A DNA stretch of 59,759 bases, taken from positions 1-59,759 of IMG/VR virus record IMGVR_UViG_3300020596_000027; one strand, 5' to 3'. Both the position numbers and the translations under genes were made by a program. This document shows positions 1-8,957 of this stretch, piece after piece. A model generated the notes under the pieces. The model saw only the letters and a list, made by a program, of their open reading frames with translations. It was not told the origin of the DNA and made no database searches. This stretch comes from a virus. Within the stretch, counting starts at the first letter, position 1. Every line of letters begins with the position of its first letter.

Positions 1-108
1 GTTCCCGTGCCGCCGGGTCCGACTACGCCGTCAACCCCCGGCAACAAGTCGTTCCTCCTCATTGAGGGGGCCACGGGGATCTTCCTCGACGGTAAGAAGA
101 TTGCCTGA
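1..108 (+). CDS. C-terminal end of an unknown protein
   Basis: The frame is open from the first base to a TGA at 106-108 and gives 35 residues. The first dozen are rich in Pro, Thr and Gly like a linker, and the end reads KSFLLIEGATGIFLDGKKIA. The next gene starts 11 bases downstream, so the two are probably co-transcribed. Too little is present to name a family. Confidence 0.55.
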   Translation, partial: VPVPPGPTTPSTPGNKSFLLIEGATGIFLDGKKIA

Positions 109-119
109 CGGAGTGAGCC

Positions 120-1889
120 ATGACCCCACGGGTCGCACTGATTCCGGCCGTCCTGCTCGGCCTCCTGCTGGCAATCCTGCCGGCGGGAGGCCAGTCGGAC
201 GTATTGGAACCACCGGACGCGGGATGGGAAAAACTCCGATTGAAGCTCAACCCCGAATTGCCCGCGTGGAGTCCCGCGTATGTCGTGGAACGGGTGGCCG
301 AGCACGTATCGGTCATGCACAAGTATTTCACAGCCGACTTCCTCGCCGGTGGATCTGATCTGCGAACAGCAGAGAAGAAGGCAACGGAGGAGGTCGCCTA
401 CCTGCGATTCTTCGACCTGTCGGGCGTGCCGCGTAATCGCCTCCCTGAAGCCACTGCGTCCCTCCTCTTCACTTGCAACTCGGCCTCGGCCGGGCCAGTC
501 GTCGAGCGACCCCGCGTAGTCCCGAATACGGACAACCGCCTCTACTGGATCGACCTGCGGTGGTACTGCTGGACGCCCGAAGTGTTCGAGAAGATCTCGG
601 CCGAGGACCCTTACTTCCGCGAGCCCTTGATCCCGTCGGACAGCCGAGGTTTGGCATACACGAAAAGCATGATCGGCAACGGCGTCGTCCGGTCCGACTG
701 GTTCGTCTACTACGTGGGCGACACCACCCAATTCCTGGCGTCGGCCGCGACTCAAGCTGACAACGCCTTCTACTACCAGCTCCTGTATTCGTACAGCACG
801 GCCGAGAAGGAGGTCGAGACTGAGGTCGAGACTTCGACCGATGAGGCGTACGAAACCGGGCGGATGGTGGAGAAGATCTGGCCTGGTGGTCCCGATCTCA
901 AGGGGACCGTGTTTCCGAAGGGCCACAAGTACATGGAGAAAGAGTACGCCACCCGGAAGGTCGTTCAGAAGACCAAGAAGACCGTCAAGCAGAAGATTGC
1001 CGGGACAGTCCCGAAGACGACGGACGAGTTCTTCAAGTTCTGGGGCGTGGACGAAAAGCAGGCTCGTAAACGGTACGCGGATCGCGGTGTTGTCGTCGAC
1101 CAGGGCGAGAGCTACGTGTCGTACCAGAACCGCGTACTGCGACGCATTCAGGGGCCAGGGGGCGTGCTGTGGCAGACGTACGACGTATTCCGCACCGCCG
1201 GGGACCAGGACTTCCTGGAGACCCTACCCGTACCCCCGACGAAGTTCGATGCGGCCGAGATCATCTTCCAGGACATGAAGGGTGCCCAATACTACCTGCT
1301 CACCAACGGCGAGAACCAGCGTGTGGAGTTCGGCGACCCTCGCGTCGTACACGACACGATATCGGGCGAGAAGGGTATCGTGCTAACATGGAAGAGCTGC
1401 GTGGCGTGCCACGTCGAGGGCATCATCACCCCCAAGAACGAGGTAAGTGCGATCCTTCGCAGTGGTGTCAAGCTGAACGCCAACATTCAAACCAAGCAAC
1501 AGATCCAGTCCTTCTACCTATCGAACATCCAGCGGCTGGTGCGGAACGACCAGGAAGCCTACAAGGACTTCATCAAAGAGTGCAACGGGCTGTCGGGTGA
1601 CGAGAACGCCGAGCAGTTCAAGAAACACCGCCTGTGGTACATCGCCCCACTGAGCCTGGAGCAAGCCGCCCGTGAGTGCGGCAGCAATCCCCAAGAGTTT
1701 GCCGACGCTATATCGCTGTCGACCAAGGGCCGCATCGGTCGATTGATCCTCGACGGCAAGCCGATCCCCCGCACGACGTGGGAGAGGGGCGGATACCAGG
1801 AGGCGTTCCTCCTTTTGATGGAGTACCGCAAGGCCGTCCAGGCGGACCGCGAGCTGCGAGGGCTACCGCCCTTGTCCGTAGCCCCGTGA
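120..1889 (+). CDS. secreted mono-haem cytochrome c-like protein
   Basis: The 589-residue protein starts with a classical signal peptide (hydrophobic core LLGLLLAILPAGG, residues about 13-24) and should be exported. It has one haem c attachment motif, C427-V-A-C430-H431, followed by a long helical-looking C-terminal part with no second CxxCH. Residues about 230-300 are rich in Lys, Glu and Thr. Large secreted proteins with a single haem site are typical of planctomycete genomes and unusual in phages. The ATG at 120 has GGAG about 9 bases upstream. It sits in line with another haem protein and a secreted repeat protein, so the three may form a host-derived cassette or flanking host DNA. The redox role is inferred from the motif only. 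Confidence 0.8.
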   Translation: MTPRVALIPAVLLGLLLAILPAGGQSDVLEPPDAGWEKLRLKLNPELPAWSPAYVVERVAEHVSVMHKYFTADFLAGGSDLRTAEKKATEEVAYLRFFDLSGVPRNRLPEATASLLFTCNSASAGPVVERPRVVPNTDNRLYWIDLRWYCWTPEVFEKISAEDPYFREPLIPSDSRGLAYTKSMIGNGVVRSDWFVYYVGDTTQFLASAATQADNAFYYQLLYSYSTAEKEVETEVETSTDEAYETGRMVEKIWPGGPDLKGTVFPKGHKYMEKEYATRKVVQKTKKTVKQKIAGTVPKTTDEFFKFWGVDEKQARKRYADRGVVVDQGESYVSYQNRVLRRIQGPGGVLWQTYDVFRTAGDQDFLETLPVPPTKFDAAEIIFQDMKGAQYYLLTNGENQRVEFGDPRVVHDTISGEKGIVLTWKSCVACHVEGIITPKNEVSAILRSGVKLNANIQTKQQIQSFYLSNIQRLVRNDQEAYKDFIKECNGLSGDENAEQFKKHRLWYIAPLSLEQAARECGSNPQEFADAISLSTKGRIGRLILDGKPIPRTTWERGGYQEAFLLLMEYRKAVQADRELRGLPPLSVAP

Positions 1890-1941
1890 CCAGGGATAAT
1901 GCAACCCGCGTGTCCGCACGCACATATGGGAAGGAGTCCAC

Positions 1942-2640
1942 ATGTTCCGCACCGCAATCGCGGCCGTCGCACTGCTGCTCGTCGCGGCCGAGGCGAAGGC
2001 TCAAATCCGCTGCCAGACGTACTACCAGCCGACGTATCAGTCGAGCGGGTACAACTACTACACTGCCCCGGTCCAAAAGGTCGTCGCCCAAGAGGTGGTC
2101 GTCGCTCCCCTGGTCGTGACCGTCCCCGTTGTCAGCTACGCTGTCCCAATTCAGGCGTACGGGGCGACACACTACTACTCGGTCCACGACGCCTACCAGC
2201 AGCGGGCCGCGATCCGCGACGTGATCCGCGAAGAACTTCGCAACTATTTGGCCACCCAGGGGCAGCCCGTCGCTCCGGGGGCAACATATACGCCGCCCCC
2301 TGCCGTGGCCCCCGCTCCTATGATCCAACCGCCTGTGACCCAGTCGGGAGTCCGGACTGACCTTGGTATCGACGACAAGGGCGACCCCCAAGTGATCGCC
2401 GCGTTCGTGGGGACGTGCTACAAGTGCCACGGCGGCTCCATGGGGACCAAGGGCAACCTGCGGCTCCTGTACGAACAGAACGGCAACTACGCCCTCGCCA
2501 AACACGGCAAAGAGCGGAAGTGGATGATCTACGGGCAGGCGTCGACCGGCGTCATGCCGCCCGAGGCCGTCAATGACGGCAGCAAGGCCCTGAAACAGGA
2601 ATACCTGCCGGCCTTGCTGAAGTGGACCGTTTCGCCGTAG
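1942..2640 (+). CDS. secreted c-type cytochrome, mono-haem
   Basis: A 232-residue protein with a signal peptide (cleavage likely after AEAKA, residue about 21), then a Tyr/Val/Pro-rich low-complexity stretch to about residue 140 and a small C-terminal cytochrome c domain. The haem motif is C159-Y-K-C162-H163, and M205 in GVMPPE is a plausible axial ligand, as in many small class I cytochromes. AGGAG lies 8 bases before the ATG. It follows the larger haem protein by 52 bases in the same direction. The fold call is fairly safe; the redox partner is unknown. Confidence 0.82.
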   Translation: MFRTAIAAVALLLVAAEAKAQIRCQTYYQPTYQSSGYNYYTAPVQKVVAQEVVVAPLVVTVPVVSYAVPIQAYGATHYYSVHDAYQQRAAIRDVIREELRNYLATQGQPVAPGATYTPPPAVAPAPMIQPPVTQSGVRTDLGIDDKGDPQVIAAFVGTCYKCHGGSMGTKGNLRLLYEQNGNYALAKHGKERKWMIYGQASTGVMPPEAVNDGSKALKQEYLPALLKWTVSP

Positions 2641-2711
2641 AATACGGTCTCTGGAACCTACCGGCAGGCATGTGTGTCTGGATGGTAATCGCAGTTACAA
2701 GGAGGTTAGTT

Positions 2712-3407
2712 ATGCGGACTCTCGCTTTGGCCACTCTGGCCCTTCTCTGCCTCGCCACCGACGCCTTCGGCCAGGTCACTGTCGTCAACAACCGTGGCCT
2801 CCTCGGCCGTCGGACCAATATCGTGCAGGTCGGCGGCGGCTTCATCGCTCCACAGCGGATCGTGGTCGCCCCCCAGCGGGTGATCGTCGCTCCTCAGCGG
2901 GTGATTGTCCCCCGGCAGCGTCTGCTCGTTGCCCCGGTGCACGTGCAGCAGGTGCGGGTGCAGCACGTGCAGCAGATCCAGCAGGTGCAGGTGCAGCACG
3001 TCCAACAGGTCGTGCAGGTGCAGCACGTGCAGCAGCAGCAACTCCTGGTTGGTCAACGCCTGCAACTGAACCAGCTGAACACGTACAGCTACACGCCGTA
3101 CAACACCGTTCAGAACATTCAGTACGCTCCGCAGCAAGTGATTCAGGTGCCGGCGTACCAGTACGTGCAACCGGTGCAGGTCGTGCAGGCGGCTCCAGTT
3201 GTCCAGCCAGCCCCAATGGTAGCACCGGCTCCAATGGTCGCACCGGCTCCGGTGAAGGCCCCTGACGCCACTCCGTTGTCCGTTGTCGATCCTTGCCCGC
3301 CGCAGGTGCAGCAGGTCGTGCAGGCCCCGCAGTACGTTAGATACGTGCAGGCCCCGCAGTACATCGTGACGGCACCGCAACGGCAGTACATCGCCCAGTG
3401 CCACTGA
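2712..3407 (+). CDS. secreted Val/Gln/Pro-rich repeat protein
   Basis: A 231-residue protein with a signal peptide ending near DAFGQ (residue about 21). The rest is built from imperfect repeats such as APQRVIVAPQR (residues about 46-76), VQQVQVQHVQQ (about 80-115) and APMVAPAPMVAPAP (about 190-205), ending in QAPQY repeats. Such secreted low-complexity proteins are common in Gemmata-type planctomycetes. The start at 2712 is chosen because AGGAGG lies just upstream and it leaves a clean signal peptide; the longer in-frame start at 2622 would overlap the previous gene. No enzymatic motif is seen; a surface or stalk-like role is only a guess. Confidence 0.72.
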   Translation: MRTLALATLALLCLATDAFGQVTVVNNRGLLGRRTNIVQVGGGFIAPQRIVVAPQRVIVAPQRVIVPRQRLLVAPVHVQQVRVQHVQQIQQVQVQHVQQVVQVQHVQQQQLLVGQRLQLNQLNTYSYTPYNTVQNIQYAPQQVIQVPAYQYVQPVQVVQAAPVVQPAPMVAPAPMVAPAPVKAPDATPLSVVDPCPPQVQQVVQAPQYVRYVQAPQYIVTAPQRQYIAQCH

Positions 3408-3437
3408 TTCGGTGACCTTGCGTACCCTGCCCGCAAC

Positions 3438-3467
3438 GAGGGGTCAGCTCTGACGGGCTGACCCCTC
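3438..3467 (+). terminator. hairpin terminator after the secreted-protein genes
   Basis: GAGGGGTCAGC (3438-3448) pairs with GCTGACCCCTC (3457-3467) as a perfect 11-bp stem with an 8-base loop, followed by ATTCGTT rather than a full T tract. It separates the cytochrome group from the virion genes. Confidence 0.7.
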
Positions 3468-3472
3468 ATTCG

Positions 3473-3490
3473 TTAGAAACTGGCTTCTAA
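3473..3490. repeat. motif A copy 1
   Basis: TTAGAAACTGGCTTCTAA, a near-perfect palindrome. It lies between the terminator and the ATG at 3493, two bases from the start codon, in the place where a ribosome binding site would be expected. Read on the minus strand it matches the consensus CCAGTTTCTA core. Confidence 0.75.
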
Positions 3491-3492
3491 CC

Positions 3493-5055
3493 ATGACGCA
3501 GCCCTACACCTATCCGACGAACCAACTGGACAAGCCAGAGGCGTTGCTCGCTCTGGTCGGGACGTTCTGGGAGAACGTCTACCAGGGGTCGTTCCCCGTC
3601 CAAAGCTACCTCTACGCTCGCGGCCAGCTCGACGCCCAACTCTACCTCAACACCCTCGACCTACTGGCCTCCGTGAGTCGGTACACGGTCCCCGTATTCC
3701 GCAAGGAGAACTGGTACTTTCTAGAGCTGCTGGAGTCGCAGAGGAATCTATCGGACGCCAATCTGGCGAGGTACATCGGCACCCACGCCTACCAGCCGGG
3801 CGACCTCGAATACGGCATCCCTGTCGCCGGGTCGATGTTCAGTTGGAACGTGGACCCGCAGCTGGTCGATGTGCCGGCGATCACCAACCGCATCACCGAC
3901 CCCAGCCTGACTTTCTTAAACGGGGTTGATTTCCTGCTTGAGAAAAATGCCAACAACGGGAAAACAAGTCTCACGTTCCGCGACGACCCGTTCGCCGACC
4001 CGCTGACCCCGATCCGGACGCTGCTCAAGGACAACAAAGTCATTGACCGTCAGGCTGGGCTGTGGATCTACCGGGGCGAACTCGACCTCAATACCGTGTA
4101 CGAGCAGTTCGGTTACGCCCTCGGCGTCCACCTGTCCTCGTCCGAGGGCTACCGGGAACTGATTAACGCCGTCTTTGATGGCCTGATCGACGGCGGCTCG
4201 TCGTTGTCTCTCGACCGCCTGTTCGCGACCGTGGCGGGCGTGGATTTGGCCCACGGCACCGAGGTCGTTGAGGACATTGTTTACGAGCCGAACACAACCC
4301 TCGTCATCACCGACAAGTTCGTTTACCGATTCAACCCCCGGTCGACGATCGTTCCCGCCGTGGGCGACACCATCCGCAAGGGCGACAGCCTGTCGGACGC
4401 CTTGACGGTGTTCGAGTTCAACCGAGGCCAGCTGCCCCCCGACCTGCGGGCACTCGCGGTCGGCGAGGGACTGCTCGGGTCCGGGTACTTCCAAGACCTC
4501 GTGTTTGAGAACAAAGTAGTACCCCTGGTCGTCGAAGAGGACGTCGACGGGTACACCAAGGTATCGTTCGAGGTGGGTGGCGTGCCGGCCGACGCTGAAG
4601 CCTTCTGGGCCGACGTGCACCGAAACGGCGTGGCCTCCGGGCAGACGTTGGCGATGCTCCTGGACCAGCGGCCGGCGTCCGCTCGGACCAGTCAGCCGAC
4701 CGCGATGGCCCTGCCCGCGACCGTCAACCCGCTGGGCTTCCTGACGAGTAACCTCTTCCGCGACAACCTGTTTGTCGTTAAGCTGCGGACCGCGTCGTTC
4801 GGTCCCGGTGCGTTGGGCATGTCGGTCGCGACCTTGGCCCGCCGCCTCGTGCCCCCTGGGCAGTGCTGCGTCGTGCTGGTGGAATTGGTTTTTCAAGACG
4901 ACCCGGTTACACTGGACGCACCAGGGGATGACTTGCGACCGGGGTTCACCGAGTCCGTCAAAACATTCACCGGCACGGCGTACCAAGAGTCGCTGCCCTA
5001 CACCCTCATCCGTGAGAGCGTGCGGGTACGATACCACAGCGGGCAGTGCCTGTAA
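3493..5055 (+). CDS. putative virion structural protein
   Basis: A 520-residue protein opening the virion module. No signal peptide or transmembrane segment is visible. I cannot assign a family with certainty; the mixed composition, the size and the position ahead of tail or fibre-type proteins fit a baseplate or neck component. There is no Shine-Dalgarno sequence before the ATG: the upstream 20 bases are motif A. Translation may therefore be leaderless or the element may be regulatory. Function is inferred from context only. Confidence 0.6.
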   Translation: MTQPYTYPTNQLDKPEALLALVGTFWENVYQGSFPVQSYLYARGQLDAQLYLNTLDLLASVSRYTVPVFRKENWYFLELLESQRNLSDANLARYIGTHAYQPGDLEYGIPVAGSMFSWNVDPQLVDVPAITNRITDPSLTFLNGVDFLLEKNANNGKTSLTFRDDPFADPLTPIRTLLKDNKVIDRQAGLWIYRGELDLNTVYEQFGYALGVHLSSSEGYRELINAVFDGLIDGGSSLSLDRLFATVAGVDLAHGTEVVEDIVYEPNTTLVITDKFVYRFNPRSTIVPAVGDTIRKGDSLSDALTVFEFNRGQLPPDLRALAVGEGLLGSGYFQDLVFENKVVPLVVEEDVDGYTKVSFEVGGVPADAEAFWADVHRNGVASGQTLAMLLDQRPASARTSQPTAMALPATVNPLGFLTSNLFRDNLFVVKLRTASFGPGALGMSVATLARRLVPPGQCCVVLVELVFQDDPVTLDAPGDDLRPGFTESVKTFTGTAYQESLPYTLIRESVRVRYHSGQCL

Positions 5056-5067
5056 GGAAGGGATTCC

Positions 5068-5718
5068 ATGACCGAGACACTGCCGCTGCCTCGTGGCCGG
5101 GTGAAGGCCCACCACGTCCCCGCCATGATGGTGATCCCCTGTGGCCGGGCCATCGGCAAGAGCACCACCTTCGTCGGTGCTATCCGCAAGAACTGGGAGC
5201 CGATCACCGACTGGAAATCGAACTTGGTTCTACGGGAGTGGGCAGCGATCGGTGCTCAGCTGCTGGCATCCGGCCGTCGCGAGTACCGCATCGGCACCAT
5301 GTACATCGAGTACGCCAACGTCGCTCTGCCTGGCGACCCGGCCCCTATCCCGACGTTCGACCGCAACCCGGCCTCGGGCGTGACGTACTACAACGCCCTC
5401 ATCACCAACCCCGCCAACGACTACCTGCGGGTGCCGATCATCGCGGCCCCGGTCGACACGTCCGACCCGGTGTTGTACCCGAAGGGCAACCTGGTCACCT
5501 TCTTTGCCCAGACGCAAGGCACCGTCGGCGTCCACAGCAAGCCGTTCGGCGACGTGTACAACTCGACGGTCATCGGTGCGGCCCTGGTTGCGACCCCGAA
5601 CCCGGACGATGCGACCGAGGACCTGGTCCTTAGCCGGTTCTACTTTGACGTACCGGAGCAGAAGCCCAAACTGCCGACCGGGCAGATCGGCCTTGAATGG
5701 GAACTCACACTCCAGTGA
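5068..5718 (+). CDS. putative virion protein
   Basis: A 216-residue protein without membrane segments or signal peptide. Its beta-rich composition and place between two larger structural-type genes suggest a virion component. AAGGAAGGG lies about 8 bases before the ATG, and the gene follows its neighbour by 12 bases, so it belongs to the same operon. I do not recognise the family. Confidence 0.6.
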   Translation: MTETLPLPRGRVKAHHVPAMMVIPCGRAIGKSTTFVGAIRKNWEPITDWKSNLVLREWAAIGAQLLASGRREYRIGTMYIEYANVALPGDPAPIPTFDRNPASGVTYYNALITNPANDYLRVPIIAAPVDTSDPVLYPKGNLVTFFAQTQGTVGVHSKPFGDVYNSTVIGAALVATPNPDDATEDLVLSRFYFDVPEQKPKLPTGQIGLEWELTLQ

Positions 5719-5734
5719 AAGAGGGGGGTCAAGG

Positions 5735-7561
5735 ATGGCCTTCAAGGACCAGCTGCAACTCATCAAGCGGGGCGACCCGGTTATCGAGGGCAGTGTTAAT
5801 GACCCGCTCGTGCAGCTCAACCAGAACGTACGCTACCTGTACGACCTGATCAAAGCAGCCACGATCGGGTCGACGATCTTCGCCCGCCAGGTCACCGTCG
5901 AGCCCGGTGCCGTCCCCGGCATGCCGGTCTACTACAACCCGGCGACTCAGCGGTTCGAGCGGGCGGTCACGTCCCTGGAGACGGACCTCTCCAGCGGCGT
6001 CCTCCGGACGTCCCCGAGCACGAACGTGTGGGGCGTCATCTACGAGAAGTTCGACACCACCCTCGCCGACCTCCTGCTCTACGGCTACGCCCCCTTGGAC
6101 CTGACCCTGGCCGTCGACGGCCCGGTGGTCGCGGGCGTGTACTTCCTGTCGGGCGTCACGCCGGGCAAGATGAACGTCAACCGCCCGCCCGTCGCCGTGC
6201 CGGTACTCCGGTCCGACGGCAACGGCATGGTGTTCGTAACGCCGACGCTGGTCGACTTCTTCGACCGGCACATCCACTACCACTTCGGCCTGTACTGCCA
6301 GCCGGCTGGCGATACGATGCCACCTGCCCCCGGTGGGCGGCACATCATCACCAACCCTGATCCGAATCTGGTCGGCTGGTTGCCCGCCAATCACGCGGTC
6401 TTCAACGGACTAGCCCCTCCAGGGGCCGTGTTCGGGTACAACATCAAAGCTCACCAACAGCTCAACGCCGCATGGCCTCCCCTGCCGGCTCAGAACTCCT
6501 ACCTGGAATGGAACCGGGGCGACAACGTCATCTTGAGCGGCACCCCCCTCCCCTTCGGCGGCGGCGTACCACTCGGGGCCGGCGGCATGGCGATCATTGA
6601 CCGCAACGGCCTGTGGTGGTTGACGGACTGCAACGGCGATTGCCCGTGGCCGGCGACCCTCGACACGGCCTTCCCGAACGTGTCGTCGCAGAGCCTGGGC
6701 GAGTGCCCGTACACTCCGGACATGCGGATGGACCTTTGGTTCACCCGAATCAACTTCGCCACGGACACGACGGCGGTCACCAGCCTGCGGTCGATCGACC
6801 CCCGCATCAAGGTACTCTGTCTTCAGACGGGGTTGCCCGCCACGGCCGGCGACCTCGAACTCATGTTGGACTTCAGCTTCCTCATTCAGAACGATACGGC
6901 CGTCGGGTCGCTGGCGTTCAAGGAGCTAACGGGAAACCAGTTCCGGCGTGGTCGTGTGGTGGAGGGCCTGCTTAAAGGCTCTCCGAATGTCGTGCTATCG
7001 TCTCCGGTTACGCGACCAGTGGACCCAAATAATCCCCTGTCGGCGACGCTCTATCAGGACATCGTCACAGTCGCAGTGACGCCCCAGAACACGCTGGAAC
7101 TGGATACACAGCTGGTCAGGCTCGACAGTGTGACCGAGGAGTATTACCAGAACCTCATGTACCTGGGGTTCGGGGCCACGGAGCAGACCAGCCTCCGGGC
7201 CAAAATCCACGTGCCCTACGACCTGGTCGTCCCCAACCCGATGCTGTCCCTTCGGTTCCGGGTGCTCGGTCGTAACATCGGCACGACACCGCAGATGACC
7301 GTAACGGCCCGTCGCGTGCCGCGACCCTCGACGCCTCTGGCTACCTTGGTGCCCTTGCCGCTCTTAGCCACGGAGTTCCCGATCACGATCAACTTCCAGA
7401 CGACCTTGGTCACCGCCAACCTGTGCTACGAGGCCGAGTCACTGCCGTTTGCCATCGCCCCCGGTGACATCGTCTTCTTCAGCATCACCCGAAACGCCCC
7501 CGACGGCTACAACGGTGAGATCGGGTTGTTGCAGCTGGTTGGTGCCGTCAGCGGAGCGTAA
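5735..7561 (+). CDS. putative large virion or fibre protein
   Basis: A 608-residue protein. It starts MAFKDQLQLIKRGD with AAGG just before the ATG at 5735; an upstream in-frame extension overlapping the previous gene is rejected. The N-terminal part (about 1-250) is beta-rich with many Val, Pro, Gly and Thr residues, the middle has clustered Cys and Trp (DCNGDCPWP near residue 300), and the C-terminal part looks like beta-sandwich material. This fits a tail fibre, appendage or decoration protein. No enzymatic motif is seen. Confidence 0.6.
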   Translation: MAFKDQLQLIKRGDPVIEGSVNDPLVQLNQNVRYLYDLIKAATIGSTIFARQVTVEPGAVPGMPVYYNPATQRFERAVTSLETDLSSGVLRTSPSTNVWGVIYEKFDTTLADLLLYGYAPLDLTLAVDGPVVAGVYFLSGVTPGKMNVNRPPVAVPVLRSDGNGMVFVTPTLVDFFDRHIHYHFGLYCQPAGDTMPPAPGGRHIITNPDPNLVGWLPANHAVFNGLAPPGAVFGYNIKAHQQLNAAWPPLPAQNSYLEWNRGDNVILSGTPLPFGGGVPLGAGGMAIIDRNGLWWLTDCNGDCPWPATLDTAFPNVSSQSLGECPYTPDMRMDLWFTRINFATDTTAVTSLRSIDPRIKVLCLQTGLPATAGDLELMLDFSFLIQNDTAVGSLAFKELTGNQFRRGRVVEGLLKGSPNVVLSSPVTRPVDPNNPLSATLYQDIVTVAVTPQNTLELDTQLVRLDSVTEEYYQNLMYLGFGATEQTSLRAKIHVPYDLVVPNPMLSLRFRVLGRNIGTTPQMTVTARRVPRPSTPLATLVPLPLLATEFPITINFQTTLVTANLCYEAESLPFAIAPGDIVFFSITRNAPDGYNGEIGLLQLVGAVSGA

Positions 7562-7579
7562 TTCGACTAGGAGGCACGG

Positions 7580-8536
7580 ATGCCACTCGGTGCGTGGAAC
7601 CTGGAATGGCTGAACCTCAACAGCCAGAGAAACTACCCGATCGCGGAAGACGCCACCGGCGTCTCCACGACCGGCGACTTCGCTATTCCCGACGACTTCA
7701 TCGTCGAACTGGATCTGGCTGTCCACGCCGGCCTTGACGTCGCCCCCGGTCAGTTCTTCGTCCTCCACATCGGTGCCTATGCGACCGGGTACTCGGTCGT
7801 GATCGGCTACCAGCCAGTCGACTTGTCGGCCCCGATCCCCGTGGCAACGGCTTTGATCGCCCGTCCGCTTCACACCCGCAACAAGGTCTACGCCCTTGGC
7901 GGCGTCGCCCCATTCGACGACACGGTCGGCAAGATCGTCATCGGCCGACTCGAAGCCATCGACGACCAACCCCCCGGCTTCCATACGTTCGACCTGGACG
8001 GAGGTCGTCTCGATCCTGATGCCATTCGCCCGATCATTCGCGGCGTCAGCTCCATCGTCCTTAGCAACCGGGGCCAGTTGTCACCCCCGCTATACGGCGA
8101 CATCGAGCTAGTCGCGGGCACGAACATCCAACTGGTGCCCATCTTCGTATCCGGCCAAGACCCCAAGATCCGCATCAACGCCATCTCCGGCGAGGGCACC
8201 ATTGACGAGTGCGTCTGCACCGGGGAAGATCAGACCTCGCTGCCCATCAAGTCGATCGACGGCATCGGTCCGACGGCAGCCGGGGACTTCACGATCATCG
8301 GCAACAGCTGCCTGGAAGTGAGGCCGATCGCCAACGGCATCCAGCTCGTCGACACGTGCTCCCAGCCGTGCTGCGGATGCCCGGAGCTGGAGACCATCAC
8401 CCGAGACCTCGAACGGTTGCAGGCCGAGGCCCTGAGCGTCGGTGAATTCGTGAACCGCCTGGACACCGCAATCAGCACGTTCGATTCCATCGTCCTGGGC
8501 AGTCGCCTGGGCGACCGTTCCTGTATCACCTGTTGA
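7580..8536 (+). CDS. virion protein of a local paralogous family, member 1
   Basis: A 318-residue protein. The first 60 residues contain the W-x-N-x-x-x-x-YPI-x-ED pattern that recurs in the genes at 11558, 13204 and 14048. Near residue 225 it has SIDGIGPTAAGDFTI followed by a Cys, a block shared with the genes at 8958, 11558 and 14048, and then a CSQPCCGC cluster and a short helical tail ending in ITC. AGGAGG precedes the ATG. The shared blocks imply gene duplication in a fibre or baseplate complex; the precise role is unknown. Confidence 0.65.
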   Translation: MPLGAWNLEWLNLNSQRNYPIAEDATGVSTTGDFAIPDDFIVELDLAVHAGLDVAPGQFFVLHIGAYATGYSVVIGYQPVDLSAPIPVATALIARPLHTRNKVYALGGVAPFDDTVGKIVIGRLEAIDDQPPGFHTFDLDGGRLDPDAIRPIIRGVSSIVLSNRGQLSPPLYGDIELVAGTNIQLVPIFVSGQDPKIRINAISGEGTIDECVCTGEDQTSLPIKSIDGIGPTAAGDFTIIGNSCLEVRPIANGIQLVDTCSQPCCGCPELETITRDLERLQAEALSVGEFVNRLDTAISTFDSIVLGSRLGDRSCITC

Positions 8537-8546
8537 GGAGAAGACC

Positions 8547-8948
8547 ATGGCCAACGCTTTGTTTGAAAAGGGCAGGCAGAAATTTCTCGAAGGGAGCATT
8601 CTGTGGCTGACCGATAACATCAAGTGCATCTTGGTGAACGGTTACACCGTGAACCTGTCGTTGCATGAGTTCCTGTCCGACGTTCCCGGCGGCAACATCA
8701 CAGCGACCTCGCCGAATCTCGCCACCAAGACCTCCACGGGCGGTGTGGCCGACGCGGCGGACGTCACGTTCTCGGCCGTCGTGGGTCCGGCGTCGCAGCA
8801 GGTGATCATCTACAAGGATACCGGCAGTGCCGCGACGAGTCCGTTGATCGCCTACATCGACACGGCCCTGGGCCTGCCCGTGACGCCGGGCGGCGGTGAC
8901 ATCATCGTGCAATGGGATAACGGTGCGAACCGCATCTTCAAGCTGTAA
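8547..8948 (+). CDS. small phage tail-associated structural protein
   Basis: A 133-residue protein starting MANALFEKGRQKFLEGSI and ending with a GLPVTPGGGDIIVQWDNG-type strand region. I recall this pattern from a widespread family of short phage structural proteins that have a MANAL-FDKG-like start, the phrase DAADVTF and a GLPVTPGGG motif near the end. GAGGAG lies upstream of the ATG. It sits between two fibre-type genes. Family recognition is from memory and could not be searched. Confidence 0.65.
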   Translation: MANALFEKGRQKFLEGSILWLTDNIKCILVNGYTVNLSLHEFLSDVPGGNITATSPNLATKTSTGGVADAADVTFSAVVGPASQQVIIYKDTGSAATSPLIAYIDTALGLPVTPGGGDIIVQWDNGANRIFKL

Positions 8949-8957
8949 GGCCCACTC

